A DNA stretch of 64,000 nt from assembly GCF_036090055.1 (NCBI RefSeq), contig NZ_CP107970.1:5539001-5603000 (forward strand). The letters run 5' to 3'. Shown here piece after piece: positions 34,075 through 43,765 of the stretch (its first letter is position 1; each line of letters starts with the position of its first letter). The DNA is from Nocardioides sp. NBC_00368 (GTDB taxonomy: Bacteria > Actinomycetota > Actinomycetes > Propionibacteriales > Nocardioidaceae). The notes beneath the pieces were generated by a model. The model saw only the letters and a list, made by a program, of their open reading frames with translations, searched no databases and was not told the DNA's origin. The position numbers and the translations under genes were made by a program.

Positions 34075-34534
34075 CCTCAGTACGCCGCACGGCCACTATG
34101 CGGCAGGCTCGGCCTGTGCATGCTGGATGAACCAGGTCGCGAAGGCAAGGACACGGAGGATACGCAGCGCGCGCAGCACCGGCAGACCGATGAGGGCGAC
34201 GTCGTACCGTGCTCCCACCGCTGGACACGGGTCATCGGGCGAGCGTAGGGCGGACGGACCGGGACGTCCGGATGTTCGGGCGACGGTGCTCCTGATCCGG
34301 TATGTGCGGTGATACTCCCGACGTGACCGTCGCCCGCAGGGCGGCGGCGCGCTTCGACTCCGACATCGACCTGGATCGACCTGGATCGACCTGGTCGACT
34401 GCGGCGGCCCGAAGCCGCGGTTGGACGATGACGTCGGAAACGACGCGGCGTTGTTCTGATGGATCCGGGTCTGTGTGCCGACCTGCCCCGCCGGGCAATG
34501 CGCTAGAGGGACCGAGAGCCGACACGGTGGTCGC
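34075..34534. other. Intergenic region with possible ion-channel remnant
   Basis: No complete gene is seen. On the minus strand (about 34096-34220) an open stretch encodes DVALIGLPVLRALRILRVLA and then ATWFIQHAQ before a stop. This resembles the S4 voltage-sensor helix of a potassium channel (Arg every third residue). Channel genes are part of the conserved block in mycobacteria, so it may be a decayed fragment. A short tandem repeat of TCGACCTGGA (three units) lies at about 34367-34397. Confidence 0.35.
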
Positions 34535-35152
34535 TCACCCTATGGCGTCAGGAAGGACGTCCTTCACGATCGTCAGTAGGCAGTGACGCAGCAGGCTGTG
34601 CGCCTGGGCGCGGGTGAGAACACCCTTCAGCAACCAGTCGCGTCCGGCGGACCTGGCGAGCTGGCCGTAGGCCCTGACCATCGCCCGCAGCTCGGACCGG
34701 TGACGAGTGTCATCAGCCAGGCCGACCGCCTCGAGCACGCGGTCGACCGAGTCGTTCTCGGCCTTGAGCAGGATCTTCTCCAGCTCGGGATCCCTGCCGA
34801 CGCCCATCGCCCCGGTCGCGCTGATCCAACTCGCCCCTTGCTCGGCGAGTGAGTCGAGGAACCACGTGACCGCGGCGTCGATGCGCTCTTCGAGGGTGCC
34901 ATCGGGCAGCTGGGTGACGGCGATCGCGGGAACGGTGGCGGCCTCGCGTACGACCTCGAGGTAGAGCTCGCGTTTCGTGCCGAAGTAGTGGTTGAGCAGC
35001 CCGCGGGCGACCCCTGCCGCTCGCGCGATCTCGGCCGTGGACACCTCGCCGTAGGGTCGCTCGGCGAAGAGATTCTTGGCGGACGCAAGGATCTCTTCGC
35101 GTCGCTGGTCCGGACCGAGGCGTCTCCACCTGGGCTCTTCGGCGGTGCTCAT
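34535..35152 (-). CDS. TetR-family regulator
   Basis: 205 residues. The N-terminal helix-turn-helix is EVSTAEIARAAGVARGLLNHYFGTKRELYLEV (split here as HTH plus FGTK hallmark), with a ligand-binding C-terminal helical domain. Its start overlaps the stop of the enoyl-CoA hydratase (ATGA), so both are transcribed from the divergent promoter at 36060-36080. It is therefore a likely autoregulator of this beta-oxidation module, probably sensing an acyl-CoA (inference). Confidence 0.85.
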   Translation of the reverse strand: MSTAEEPRWRRLGPDQRREEILASAKNLFAERPYGEVSTAEIARAAGVARGLLNHYFGTKRELYLEVVREAATVPAIAVTQLPDGTLEERIDAAVTWFLDSLAEQGASWISATGAMGVGRDPELEKILLKAENDSVDRVLEAVGLADDTRHRSELRAMVRAYGQLARSAGRDWLLKGVLTRAQAHSLLRHCLLTIVKDVLPDAIG

Positions 35153-36021
35153 GGGGTCGAGTCTTCCATCGGTCGCGCCCACGGCAGCCACGAGGGCAGT
35201 CCCTCCGCGACCGTCGTCGGGAAAGCGGGCGGACGCTTCTCCAGGAACGACATCACCCCCTCGACCGCATCTGCACTGGTCGGCAGGCCCGCGATGAGCC
35301 GGGAATCCACCTCATGGGCCAGGTATGGAGTCGGCTGTCCGCTCAGATGGTTGAGCATCTGCCGGATCACGGCGACCGAGACCGGCGCGGTGTTGTCCCG
35401 GATGTCGCGGGCGAGCTCGTACGCCGCATCGAGGACGTCGGTCGGCGCGTGAGTGGAGGTCAGCAGGCCGGCTGCCTGGGCCTCTTCGGCGAAGAAGACG
35501 CGCCCGCTGGTCATCCAGTCCTGCGCCTTGGTCATCCCGACCAGGCGGGGGAGGTGCCAGGCGGAACCTCCTTCCGGGAAGATGCCACGGCGGCCGAAGA
35601 CGAACCCGAACTTCGAATCCGTGGAGCCGAGCCGGAAGTCACACGCCAACGTGATCGTCAGTCCGGCGCCGATCGCGGCGCCGCGCATCGCCGCGATCAC
35701 CGGCTTGTTCATCTCGAAGACGCGCCGGGAGCATCGTCCCGCTGGTTCCTGCCAGGCGCTGACGTCGTCGACCGCCTCGTTGACGTCGAAGCCGCCGCCG
35801 GACAGGTCGGCACCGACGCAGAAGTCGCTGCCCGCTCCGGTGAGCACGACCACCCGGACGTCCTCGTCACGGTCGGCGCGGTCGAGGGCGGCGTTGAGGT
35901 CGTCCGCCATGGCGAGCGTGTAGCCATTCCTGGCCTGGGGCCGGTTGAGCGTGATGGTGGCGATCCGCTCGGAGACCTCGTACGTGATGTCGGAGTAGTC
36001 GGTGACGGTGCTCGTGTCCAT
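35149..36021 (-). CDS. Enoyl-CoA hydratase/isomerase
   Basis: 290 residues of the crotonase fold: substrate-binding ITLNRPQARNGYTLAM, oxyanion hole in GAGSDFCVGADLSGG, second oxyanion segment AAMRGAAIGAGLTITLACD, then FGFVFGRRGIFPEGGS with the catalytic-position Glu. The ATG at 36021 has AGAGG seven bases upstream. It forms an operon with the following TetR gene and is divergent from an acyl-CoA dehydrogenase. Confidence 0.9.
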   Translation of the reverse strand: MDTSTVTDYSDITYEVSERIATITLNRPQARNGYTLAMADDLNAALDRADRDEDVRVVVLTGAGSDFCVGADLSGGGFDVNEAVDDVSAWQEPAGRCSRRVFEMNKPVIAAMRGAAIGAGLTITLACDFRLGSTDSKFGFVFGRRGIFPEGGSAWHLPRLVGMTKAQDWMTSGRVFFAEEAQAAGLLTSTHAPTDVLDAAYELARDIRDNTAPVSVAVIRQMLNHLSGQPTPYLAHEVDSRLIAGLPTSADAVEGVMSFLEKRPPAFPTTVAEGLPSWLPWARPMEDSTP

Positions 36022-36059
36022 GAGATGACCTCTGTTCCGGATTGCTTGTTGACCGGCTG

Positions 36060-36080
36060 CCAACAGTAGTGCACTATTGG
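36060..36080. promoter_or_regulatory. Palindromic operator in divergent beta-oxidation promoter
   Basis: CAgTAGTGCACTAtTG (36064-36079, lower-case mismatched) is a near-palindrome with a perfect TAGTGCACTA core, between the two divergent starts (36021 and 36085). It is suited to a TetR-type dimer, most likely the product of the gene at 34535-35152. Confidence 0.6.
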
Positions 36081-36084
36081 CGCT

Positions 36085-37236
36085 GTGCCAACAACTACTC
36101 GATCCTGGATGACGGAAGACCTTCATGCGTTGCGTGAGCTGGCGGCGACGTACTTCGCCAAGGAAGTGCTGCCGCGCGCTGAGGAGCACCTTGCCCAAGG
36201 CCACGCGAGTCCCGAGGCCTACCTGAAGGCCGGCGAGCTCGGTCTGGTCGGCATGTCGCTGCCCGAGACGTACGGAGGGGGAGGAGGCTCCTTCGCGCAC
36301 GAGACCGTCCTGATCGAGGAGCAGGTCGCCGCGGGCGACACCTCGATGGGATTCGCCGTGTCGGTCGGGATCGTGGCGCACTACATCGCGGCATACGCGA
36401 CGGAGGAGCAGAAGCGTCGCTGGTTGCCGAAGGTCGCCAGCGGCGAGTGGGTGCTCTCCATCGCGATGACCGAGCCGGGCACCGGCTCCGACCTGCAGGC
36501 CATCAGCACCCGCGCGGTCAAGGACGGCGATGACTACGTGATCAACGGGTCCAAGACGTTCATCTCGAACGGGCACGTCTGCGGACTGCTGGTGATCGCG
36601 GCCCGCACGAGTGACGAGCCGGGGGCGGCCGGGATCTCGCTGATCGTGGCCGAGGTCGCCGACGACCCCGAAGGCTTCACCCGCGGCAGGGTGCTGGACA
36701 AGATGGGCCAGAAGGATCAGGACACCGCCGAGCTCTTCTTCGACGACTTCCGCGTCCCGCAGTCGCACCTCCTCGGTCCCGAGGAGGGCAAGGGCTTCTA
36801 CCAGATGATGGAGCAGCTCCCGCAGGAGCGGTTGATCACCGCGATCCTGGCGCAGGCCCAGATCGAGCGCACCGTCCGGCTCGCGGTCGACTACACCAAG
36901 GACCGGCACGCCTTCGGCAAGCCCCTGCTGGCCCTGCAGAACACCCGCTTCGAGCTCGCCGAGTGCGCCACCATCGCCCGGGTGAACCGTGCGTTCCTCG
37001 ACCAGTGCATCGAGAAGCATCTTCGTGGCGAGCTCGACGCCTCCGAGGCCTCGATGGCGAAGTACTGGATCTCCGACCGCGCCACCGAGGTGGCCGACCG
37101 CTGCTTGCAGCTGTTCGGCGGCTACGGCTACATCAACGAGTTTCCGATCGCCCGCATCTACACCGATGTCCGGGTGCTGCGCATTCTCGCGGGTGCCAAC
37201 GAGGTGATGAAGGAGCTCATCGCGCGCTCCCTCTGA
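36085..37236 (+). CDS. Acyl-CoA dehydrogenase
   Basis: 383 residues with the family landmarks: LGLVGMSLPETYGGGG, the FAD/substrate motif SIAMTEPGTGSDLQAI, NGSKTFISNG, and the C-terminal signature RCLQLFGGYGYINEFPIARIYTD, part of which surrounds the substrate. It catalyses the first beta-oxidation step with electron transfer to ETF. The GTG start is preceded by the operator and a likely -10, with no clear Shine-Dalgarno. It leads a five-gene operon with thiolase, FadB, acyl-CoA ligase and aldehyde dehydrogenase. Confidence 0.9.
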   Translation: MPTTTRSWMTEDLHALRELAATYFAKEVLPRAEEHLAQGHASPEAYLKAGELGLVGMSLPETYGGGGGSFAHETVLIEEQVAAGDTSMGFAVSVGIVAHYIAAYATEEQKRRWLPKVASGEWVLSIAMTEPGTGSDLQAISTRAVKDGDDYVINGSKTFISNGHVCGLLVIAARTSDEPGAAGISLIVAEVADDPEGFTRGRVLDKMGQKDQDTAELFFDDFRVPQSHLLGPEEGKGFYQMMEQLPQERLITAILAQAQIERTVRLAVDYTKDRHAFGKPLLALQNTRFELAECATIARVNRAFLDQCIEKHLRGELDASEASMAKYWISDRATEVADRCLQLFGGYGYINEFPIARIYTDVRVLRILAGANEVMKELIARSL

Positions 37237-37296
37237 CCCGCCCACCCGTCACCGACGTACGTCACCGACGACCCCGTCTCGAAAGGACCGCTCGCT

Positions 37297-38508
37297 GTGA
37301 GCACCGACGCATTCATCTACGACCATATCCGCACCCCGCGCGGCCGCGGCCGCAACGGCTCGCTGCACGGCGTCAAGCCGGTCACGCTGCTCGTCGACCT
37401 GATCGACGAGCTGCGCAAGCGCAACCCCGGCCTGGACACCGACGCGATCGACGACTTCGTCGCCGGCGTCGTCTCCCCGATCGGCGACCAGGGCTCGGTC
37501 ATCCCGAAGACCGCGGCGCTGGCCGCGGGCCTGCCCGACACCGTGGGCGGTCTGCAGATCAACCGCTTCTGCGGCTCTGGACTCGAGGCCGTCAACACCG
37601 CAGCCCAGAAAGTCGTCTCCGGCTGGGACTCGCTGGTGCTCGCCGGTGGTGTCGAGGTGATGTCGCGCGTGCCGATCGGGTCGGACGGCGGCGCCTGGGC
37701 GATGGACCCGGCCACCAACTACGACACCTACTTCGTGCCACAGGGCATCGGAGCCGACCTGATCGCGACCATCGAGGGCTTCAGCCGTGAGGACGTGGAC
37801 ACCTACGCCGTACGCTCCCAGCAGCGGGCCGCCCGCGCCTGGGAGGAGGGCCGATTCACGGGCTCGATCGTGCCGGTGCACGACCAGAACGGCCTGCTCC
37901 TCCTCGACCGTGACGAGCACATGCGCCCCGAGTCGACCGTCGAGTCCCTCGGGAAGCTCAAGCCGTCGTTCGAGACGATGGGCGATCTCGGTGGGTTCGA
38001 CGCGGTGGCGCTGCAGAAGTTCCACACCGTGGAGCGGATCAACCATGTCCACACCGCCGCCAACAGCTCCGGCATCGTCGACGGCGCCGCGCTGGTGCTC
38101 GTCGGTTCGGAGCAGATCGGCAAGGACCTCGGTCTGCGTCCTCGCGCCAGGATCGTCGCGACCGCGACCTCCGGTGCCGACTCCACCATCATGCTGACCG
38201 GCCCGACCCCGGCCACGCACAAGGTGCTGGCGACCGCCGGCCTGACCGCGGACGACATCGACCTGTGGGAGATCAACGAGGCGTTCGCCTCGGTGGCCCT
38301 GAAGTGGCAGAAGGACTTCGACATCCCCGACGAGGTGCTCAACGTCAACGGCGGCGCCATCGCGATGGGCCACCCGCTCGGCGCGACCGGCGCCATGATC
38401 CTCGGCACCATGGTCGACGAGCTGGAGCGGACCGGTGGCCGTCGCGCCGTCGTCACCTTGTGCATCGGCGGCGGCATGGGCGTCGCCACCATCATCGAGC
38501 GCGTCTGA
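37297..38508 (+). CDS. fadA: Acetyl-CoA acyltransferase (thiolase, FadA-like)
   Basis: 403 residues. It has the nucleophile Cys in NRFCGSGLEAVN, the HEAF-equivalent NEAFASVAL, the NGGAIAMGHPLGATGA His motif and the second active Cys in CIGGGMG near the C-terminus. It completes beta-oxidation by thiolysis of 3-ketoacyl-CoA. The GTG start at 37297 follows a GAAAGG. It is directly followed by FadB, as in the Rv0859-Rv0860 fadA-fadB pair. Confidence 0.92.
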   Translation: MSTDAFIYDHIRTPRGRGRNGSLHGVKPVTLLVDLIDELRKRNPGLDTDAIDDFVAGVVSPIGDQGSVIPKTAALAAGLPDTVGGLQINRFCGSGLEAVNTAAQKVVSGWDSLVLAGGVEVMSRVPIGSDGGAWAMDPATNYDTYFVPQGIGADLIATIEGFSREDVDTYAVRSQQRAARAWEEGRFTGSIVPVHDQNGLLLLDRDEHMRPESTVESLGKLKPSFETMGDLGGFDAVALQKFHTVERINHVHTAANSSGIVDGAALVLVGSEQIGKDLGLRPRARIVATATSGADSTIMLTGPTPATHKVLATAGLTADDIDLWEINEAFASVALKWQKDFDIPDEVLNVNGGAIAMGHPLGATGAMILGTMVDELERTGGRRAVVTLCIGGGMGVATIIERV

Positions 38509-38543
38509 GCGCCGCCATCTTCCGACACACGCAAAGGAAACCC

Positions 38544-40724
38544 ATGAGTGCGAACATGATCGGCTGGGAGCAGGACGCCGACGGCATCGTCACGCTGACG
38601 ATGGATGACCCGACCCAGTCCGCCAACACGATGAACGCGATCTTCATCGAGTCGCTGCGCGCCACCGTCGCGCGCCTGGTGGCCGAGAAGGACGAGGTGG
38701 CCGGGGTCGTGCTCACCTCGGCGAAGAAGACCTTCTTCGCCGGCGGTGACCTCAACGACCTCAGTGCAGCCGGCCCGGAGGACGCCCAGCGGGTGTTCGA
38801 TCTGGTCACCGACATCAAGGCCCAGCTCCGTACGCTCGAGACACTGGGCAAGCCCGTCGTCTCAGCGATCAACGGTGCGGCACTCGGCGGCGGGCTCGAG
38901 ATCGCGCTCGCCACGCACCACCGCATCGCCGCCGACGTCAAGGGCTCCCAGATCGGCCTGCCCGAGGTCGGACTCGGACTGTTGCCCGGCGGTGGTGGCG
39001 TCGTACGCACCGTACGCATGCTCGGCATCATCGACGCGGTCATGAAGGTGCTCGGCCAGGGCCAGCGCTACCGGCCGGCCCAGGCTCTCGAGGTCGGCCT
39101 GGTCGACGAGGTCGTCGCTCCCGAGGAGCTGCTCGCCGCCGCCAAGGCGTGGATCGTGGCCAACCCCGAACCGGTCCAGCCCTGGGACGTCAAGGGCCAC
39201 AAGATCCCCGGCGGTACCCCCGCAACCCCGGCGCTCGCGGCCAACCTGCCGTCCTTCCCGGCGAACGTCCGCAAGCAGCTCAAGGGCGCCAACTACCCCG
39301 CACCCCGGGCGATCCTCGCGGCCGCCGTCGAGGGTGCGCAGGTCGACTTCGACACCGCCTTGGACATCGAGTCCCGTTACCTCGTCGAACTCGTCACCGG
39401 TCAGGTCTCGAAGAACATGATCAAGGCCTTCTTCTTCGACATGCAGCACATCGCAGCAGGCGGCAGCCGCCCCGACGGCTATGAGAGGTTCGTCGCCACC
39501 AAGGCCGGTGTGCTGGGCGCCGGCATGATGGGCGCGGCGATCGCGTTCGTGTGTGCCAAGGCGGGGATGGAGGTCGTCCTCAAGGACGTGTCGATCGAGA
39601 ACGCCGAGCGTGGCAAGGGCTACTCCAAGAACCTCGTCGACAAGGCCGTCTCCCGCAACAAGATGACTCAAGAGCAGGCTGATGCGCTCCTGGCCCGGAT
39701 CGTCCCGGCTGCCGACCCGAGCGCGCTCACCGGCTGCGACCTGGTGATCGAGGCGGTCTTCGAGAGCGTCGAGCTCAAGCACCAGGTGTTCCAGGAGATC
39801 GAGCCGTACGTTGCCGACGGCGCCGTCCTCGGTTCCAACACCTCCTCGCTGCCGATCACGGGCCTGGCCGACGGCGTGCAGAAGCCGGAGGACTTCATCG
39901 GCCTGCACTTCTTCAGCCCGGTCGACAAGATGCCGCTGCTGGAGATCATCGCCGGTGACAAGACCAGCGACGAGACCCTGGCCAAGGCCTTCGACATCGC
40001 CCAGCAGATCCAGAAGACCCCGATCGTCGTCAACGACAGCCGCGGGTTCTTCACCAGCCGCGTGATCGGCACCTTCCTCAACGAGGCCCACGCCATGGTC
40101 GCCGAGGGCATCTCGGCGGCCTCGATCGAGCAGGCCGGTCTTCAGGCGGGCTACCCGGCCGCGCCGCTGAAGCTCTCCGACGAGCTCAACTTCTCGACGA
40201 TGAGCAAGATCCAGAAGGCGACCCAGAGCGGTCTGGAGACCGACGGCAAGGGCCACCTCTACTTCCACCACCCGGCCTACGACGTCATCGACCGCATGCT
40301 CGAGGAGTTCGATCGCACCGGCCGCGCAGGCGGCGGTGGCTTCTACGACTACGAGGACGGACGGGCCACGGGCCTGTGGCCCGGACTGGCCGAGCACTTC
40401 GGCGCGGGCAGCAAGGAGATCCCGTTCGAGGACATGAAGGAGCGGATGCTCTTCGCCGAGTCCATCGAGACGGTCAAGTGCTTCGACGAGGGTGTGCTGC
40501 GGACGGTCGAGGATGCCAACGTCGGCTCGATCCTGGGCATCGGCTTCCCCGGCTGGACCGGCGGCGTCGTGCAGTACATGAACGGCTACGAGGGCGGTCT
40601 CGCCGGCTTCGTGGCGCGCGCCCGTGAGCTTGCGGCCGCCTACGGTCCGCAGTTCACCCCGCCGGACTCACTGGTCGCCAAGGCCGAGGCAGGCGAGTCC
40701 TTCGAAATGACCCCGGCTGATTAG
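38544..40724 (+). CDS. fadB: FadB-type 3-hydroxyacyl-CoA dehydrogenase/enoyl-CoA hydratase
   Basis: 726 residues. The N-terminal crotonase domain (KTFFAGGDLNDL, INGAALGGGLEIALATHH, PEVGLGLLPGGGG) is fused to an NAD-binding domain (GVLGAGMMGAAIAFV) and a C-terminal 3-hydroxyacyl-CoA dehydrogenase domain with the catalytic His in GLHFFSPVDKMPLLE. It is the trifunctional-complex alpha subunit that partners FadA. The ATG at 38544 has AAAGGAA upstream. Confidence 0.93.
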   Translation: MSANMIGWEQDADGIVTLTMDDPTQSANTMNAIFIESLRATVARLVAEKDEVAGVVLTSAKKTFFAGGDLNDLSAAGPEDAQRVFDLVTDIKAQLRTLETLGKPVVSAINGAALGGGLEIALATHHRIAADVKGSQIGLPEVGLGLLPGGGGVVRTVRMLGIIDAVMKVLGQGQRYRPAQALEVGLVDEVVAPEELLAAAKAWIVANPEPVQPWDVKGHKIPGGTPATPALAANLPSFPANVRKQLKGANYPAPRAILAAAVEGAQVDFDTALDIESRYLVELVTGQVSKNMIKAFFFDMQHIAAGGSRPDGYERFVATKAGVLGAGMMGAAIAFVCAKAGMEVVLKDVSIENAERGKGYSKNLVDKAVSRNKMTQEQADALLARIVPAADPSALTGCDLVIEAVFESVELKHQVFQEIEPYVADGAVLGSNTSSLPITGLADGVQKPEDFIGLHFFSPVDKMPLLEIIAGDKTSDETLAKAFDIAQQIQKTPIVVNDSRGFFTSRVIGTFLNEAHAMVAEGISAASIEQAGLQAGYPAAPLKLSDELNFSTMSKIQKATQSGLETDGKGHLYFHHPAYDVIDRMLEEFDRTGRAGGGGFYDYEDGRATGLWPGLAEHFGAGSKEIPFEDMKERMLFAESIETVKCFDEGVLRTVEDANVGSILGIGFPGWTGGVVQYMNGYEGGLAGFVARARELAAAYGPQFTPPDSLVAKAEAGESFEMTPAD

Positions 40725-40769
40725 CCGGCGCTGATCCGCCCCTTCAGAACCCGTACGCAGGAGTCAGAC

Positions 40770-42299
40770 ATGTATCTCACCCAGGGATTGCACCGCGCCG
40801 TCCAGGCCGCGCCGAACAAGGTCGCCACGATCAACGGCGATCGCACCCGCACCTTCGCCGAGCAAGGGGACCGGGTGGCACGTCTGGCCGCCGGCCTCAA
40901 GGGGCTCGGTGTCGCCGAAGGGGACGTCGTCGCGATCCTGTCGCTGAACAGCGACCGATTCGTGGAGTACTACTCCGCCGTCCCGTGGGCGGACGCGGTC
41001 CTCAACCCGATCAACATCCGGTGGAGCGCGGAAGAGATCGTCTACGCCCTCAACGACTCCAGCACCGCGGTGCTGCTCGTCGATGACGCGTTCGCCGCCA
41101 TGGCGCCGGTGATCAAGGCCAGGTGCGCGGCGCTCGAGGCCCTGGTCCACTGCGGTGACGGGACCACACCGGAGGGGATGGTCTCCTACGAGCAGCTGAT
41201 CGTCGACAACGAGCCGGTCGCCGACGTACGCCGTTCCGGCGACCAGCTGGCCGGGATCTTCTACACCGGCGGCACCACCGGGTTCCCCAAGGGCGTGATG
41301 CTCTCCCACCGCAACCTCCTCACCTCGGCGCTGGGAGCGGTCGCCAGCGGCTACCTGCTGGACCGGAAGTCGACCTATCTGCATGCTGCCCCGATGTTCC
41401 ACCTCGCCGACCTGGCCGGCAACCTGGGCGCCAACATGCTCGGGTGCACCCACGTCACGATCCCGTTCTTCGAGCCGAAGAACGTCCTGGAGACCATCCA
41501 GAAGCACCGCGTCACCGACGTGCTGATGGTGCCGACGATGATCCAGATGACCGTCGACCACCCCGAGGCCAAGGACTACGACCTGTCCTCGCTGGGTCGC
41601 CTGATGTACGGCGGTTCCGTCATCTCCGAGGGCGTTCTGCGACGTACGCAGGCGCTGCTGCCGCACCTGAAGCTGACGCAGGCCTACGGCATGACCGAGC
41701 TCGCTCCGGTGGCCACCCTGCTCGGCCCCGACGATCATGTCGACGGCCTGCTCACCTCGGCCGGACGCGCGGTGCCCCACACCGAGGTGCGCATCTGCGA
41801 CCCGGACGGCAACCCGGTCCCGAACGGCACCGTCGGCGAGATCTGCGTCTTCGGTGCCAACGTGATGCTCGGCTACCTGAACAAGCCGAAGGAGACCGCG
41901 GCGGTCCTGCGTGACGGCTGGATGCACACCGGCGACGGTGGCTACATCGACGACAACGGCTACGTCTTCGTGGTCGACCGGCTCAAGGACATGATCGTCA
42001 CCGGCGGAGAGAACGTCTACTCCGCCGAGGTGGAGACCGCGCTCTCGAAGTTCCCCGGCGTGCTGATGTCGGCCGTCATCGGAGTGCCCAGCGAGCAGTG
42101 GGGCGAGACCGTCCACGCGTACGTCGTGCGGGCTCCTGATGCCACCTTCACCGCGGAGGACCTGCAGCAGCACTGCAAGGAGCTCATCGCCAACTACAAG
42201 GTGCCGCGGAGCATCGAGTTCCTCGAGGAACTGCCCGTCAACGGGGCTGGGAAGATTCTCAAGCGTGATCTGCGCAAGACCCACGCGGCCGGTGCTTGA
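40770..42299 (+). CDS. Acyl-CoA synthetase (fatty-acid-CoA ligase)
   Basis: 509 residues of the ANL superfamily: P-loop FYTGGTTGFPKGVMLSH, QAYGMTELAPVA, the hinge GWMHTGDGGYIDDNGYVFVVDRLKD (read as separate motifs) and the C-terminal catalytic Lys in NGAGKILKRDL. It activates a fatty or related acid with ATP and CoA. It ends in a TGA overlapping the next gene's ATG. Within this operon it supplies substrate to the acyl-CoA dehydrogenase. Confidence 0.92.
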   Translation: MYLTQGLHRAVQAAPNKVATINGDRTRTFAEQGDRVARLAAGLKGLGVAEGDVVAILSLNSDRFVEYYSAVPWADAVLNPINIRWSAEEIVYALNDSSTAVLLVDDAFAAMAPVIKARCAALEALVHCGDGTTPEGMVSYEQLIVDNEPVADVRRSGDQLAGIFYTGGTTGFPKGVMLSHRNLLTSALGAVASGYLLDRKSTYLHAAPMFHLADLAGNLGANMLGCTHVTIPFFEPKNVLETIQKHRVTDVLMVPTMIQMTVDHPEAKDYDLSSLGRLMYGGSVISEGVLRRTQALLPHLKLTQAYGMTELAPVATLLGPDDHVDGLLTSAGRAVPHTEVRICDPDGNPVPNGTVGEICVFGANVMLGYLNKPKETAAVLRDGWMHTGDGGYIDDNGYVFVVDRLKDMIVTGGENVYSAEVETALSKFPGVLMSAVIGVPSEQWGETVHAYVVRAPDATFTAEDLQQHCKELIANYKVPRSIEFLEELPVNGAGKILKRDLRKTHAAGA

Positions 42300-43765
42300 T
42301 GAGCCTGCTGAGCGTACGTCCGGCCGACGGCGCCGCGGTCGCCGAGTTTCCTGTGATGGCGGAGGGCGAGGTCCGCGAGATCGTCGCCGGCGCGCGGTCG
42401 GCTGCTGCGTGGTGGCGCGCGCAGGGGTTCAAGGGACGGGCGGCTCATCTGGCCCGATGGCGCACCTGGATGTGGCGCCACGTCGTGGAGATCGCCGAGC
42501 TGATCCACCTCGAGAACGGCAAGCCGATCGACGACGCCGTGCTCGAGGTCGTACTCGCCGTGGAGCACATCCTCTGGGCGGAGAAGAACGCCGGAAAGGT
42601 GCTCGCGTCCCAACGCGTCAACCCTGGTCCCCTGTTCGCCAACTACACCGCTCGCGTGGACTACGACCCTCTCGGAGTGGTCGGCGTCATCGGGCCCTGG
42701 AACTATCCGCTGTACGCCCCCAACAGCGCCGTCGCGTTCGCGCTCGCAGCCGGTAACACCGTCGTGGTCAAGCCGAGCGAGCTCACCCCTGCGGTCAGCC
42801 GCTGGTACGTCGAGGCGTTCGCCGCCGCCAACCCGCAGGCGCCGGCCGGCGTGCTCTCCGTGGTGACCGGTTTCGGCGAGACCGGTGCCGCGCTGTGCAG
42901 CGCCGGTGTCGACAAGATCGCCTTCACCGGGTCGAGTCGCACGGGCCGCCAGGTCATGGCACAGTGCGCGCAGACCCTCACTCCGGTCGTGCTCGAGTGC
43001 GGCGGCAAGGACCCGGTCGTGGTGGCTGCCGATGCCGATGTCGCCGCGGCCGCCCGCGCGGTCGCGTGGGGTGCCTTCACCAACTCGGGACAGACCTGCG
43101 TCGGCGTCGAACGCGTCTACGTCGTCGACGAGGTCGCCGACGAGTTCTGCACTCGGCTGCTCGCCGAGCTCGACGGCGTGCGGCCCGGCTCGGGCGAGGG
43201 CGCCGCCTACGGTCCGATGACGATGCCGGCACAGGTCGATATCGTCCGTCGTCATGTCGAGGACGCCGTGGCGCGAGGTGCCACCTTCCTCATGGGTGGT
43301 CCTGAGTCGGTCGGCGAGCGGTTCATCTCGCCCATCGTCATCACCGACCTCGACGAGGACGCGATCGCGGTGCGGGAGGAGACGTTCGGGCCCACCGTGA
43401 CGGTCAAACGTGTCGTCGACGTCGACGAAGGGATCCGACTCGCCAACGACCACGACTACGCGCTGAGCGCGGCGGTGTTCTCTCGCAGCCGCGGCGACGA
43501 GCTCGCGAGCCGACTCCGTGCCGGTCAGGTCACCATCAACTCGGTGATCGCCTTCGCCGGGATGGGTGCGGTCCCGATGGGCGGTGTCGGCGACAGCGGG
43601 TTCGGCCGGGTCCACGGCGCCGACGGACTGCGTGAGTTCGCGCGGCCGAGGGCGGTCGTGCGCCAGCGGTTCGCCCTGCCCGGCTTCGAGCTCATCTCAC
43701 TGCGCCGGGCCGGACATGTACTGCCACTGATGAAGAAGGTGCTGAGCGTCCGTCACGGACGCTGA
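42299..43765 (+). CDS. Aldehyde dehydrogenase
   Basis: 488 residues: NAD-binding VIGPWNYPLY, PSELTPAVS and FTGSSRTGRQ, general base Glu in LECGGKDPVV, nucleophile Cys in NSGQTCVGVERVYV and the late EETFGPTVTV motif. It probably oxidises a fatty aldehyde to the acid used by the preceding ligase. The start is the ATG overlapping the upstream stop. The 3' end overlaps the convergent TetR gene by 13 bases. Confidence 0.9.
   Translation: MSLLSVRPADGAAVAEFPVMAEGEVREIVAGARSAAAWWRAQGFKGRAAHLARWRTWMWRHVVEIAELIHLENGKPIDDAVLEVVLAVEHILWAEKNAGKVLASQRVNPGPLFANYTARVDYDPLGVVGVIGPWNYPLYAPNSAVAFALAAGNTVVVKPSELTPAVSRWYVEAFAAANPQAPAGVLSVVTGFGETGAALCSAGVDKIAFTGSSRTGRQVMAQCAQTLTPVVLECGGKDPVVVAADADVAAAARAVAWGAFTNSGQTCVGVERVYVVDEVADEFCTRLLAELDGVRPGSGEGAAYGPMTMPAQVDIVRRHVEDAVARGATFLMGGPESVGERFISPIVITDLDEDAIAVREETFGPTVTVKRVVDVDEGIRLANDHDYALSAAVFSRSRGDELASRLRAGQVTINSVIAFAGMGAVPMGGVGDSGFGRVHGADGLREFARPRAVVRQRFALPGFELISLRRAGHVLPLMKKVLSVRHGR

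Noticed and set aside
35149..37245. A 698-residue minus-strand protein read through the enoyl-CoA hydratase into the acyl-CoA dehydrogenase
   Set aside because: Only the part up to 36021 has crotonase motifs; the rest is antisense to the acyl-CoA dehydrogenase and lacks any recognisable protein sequence.
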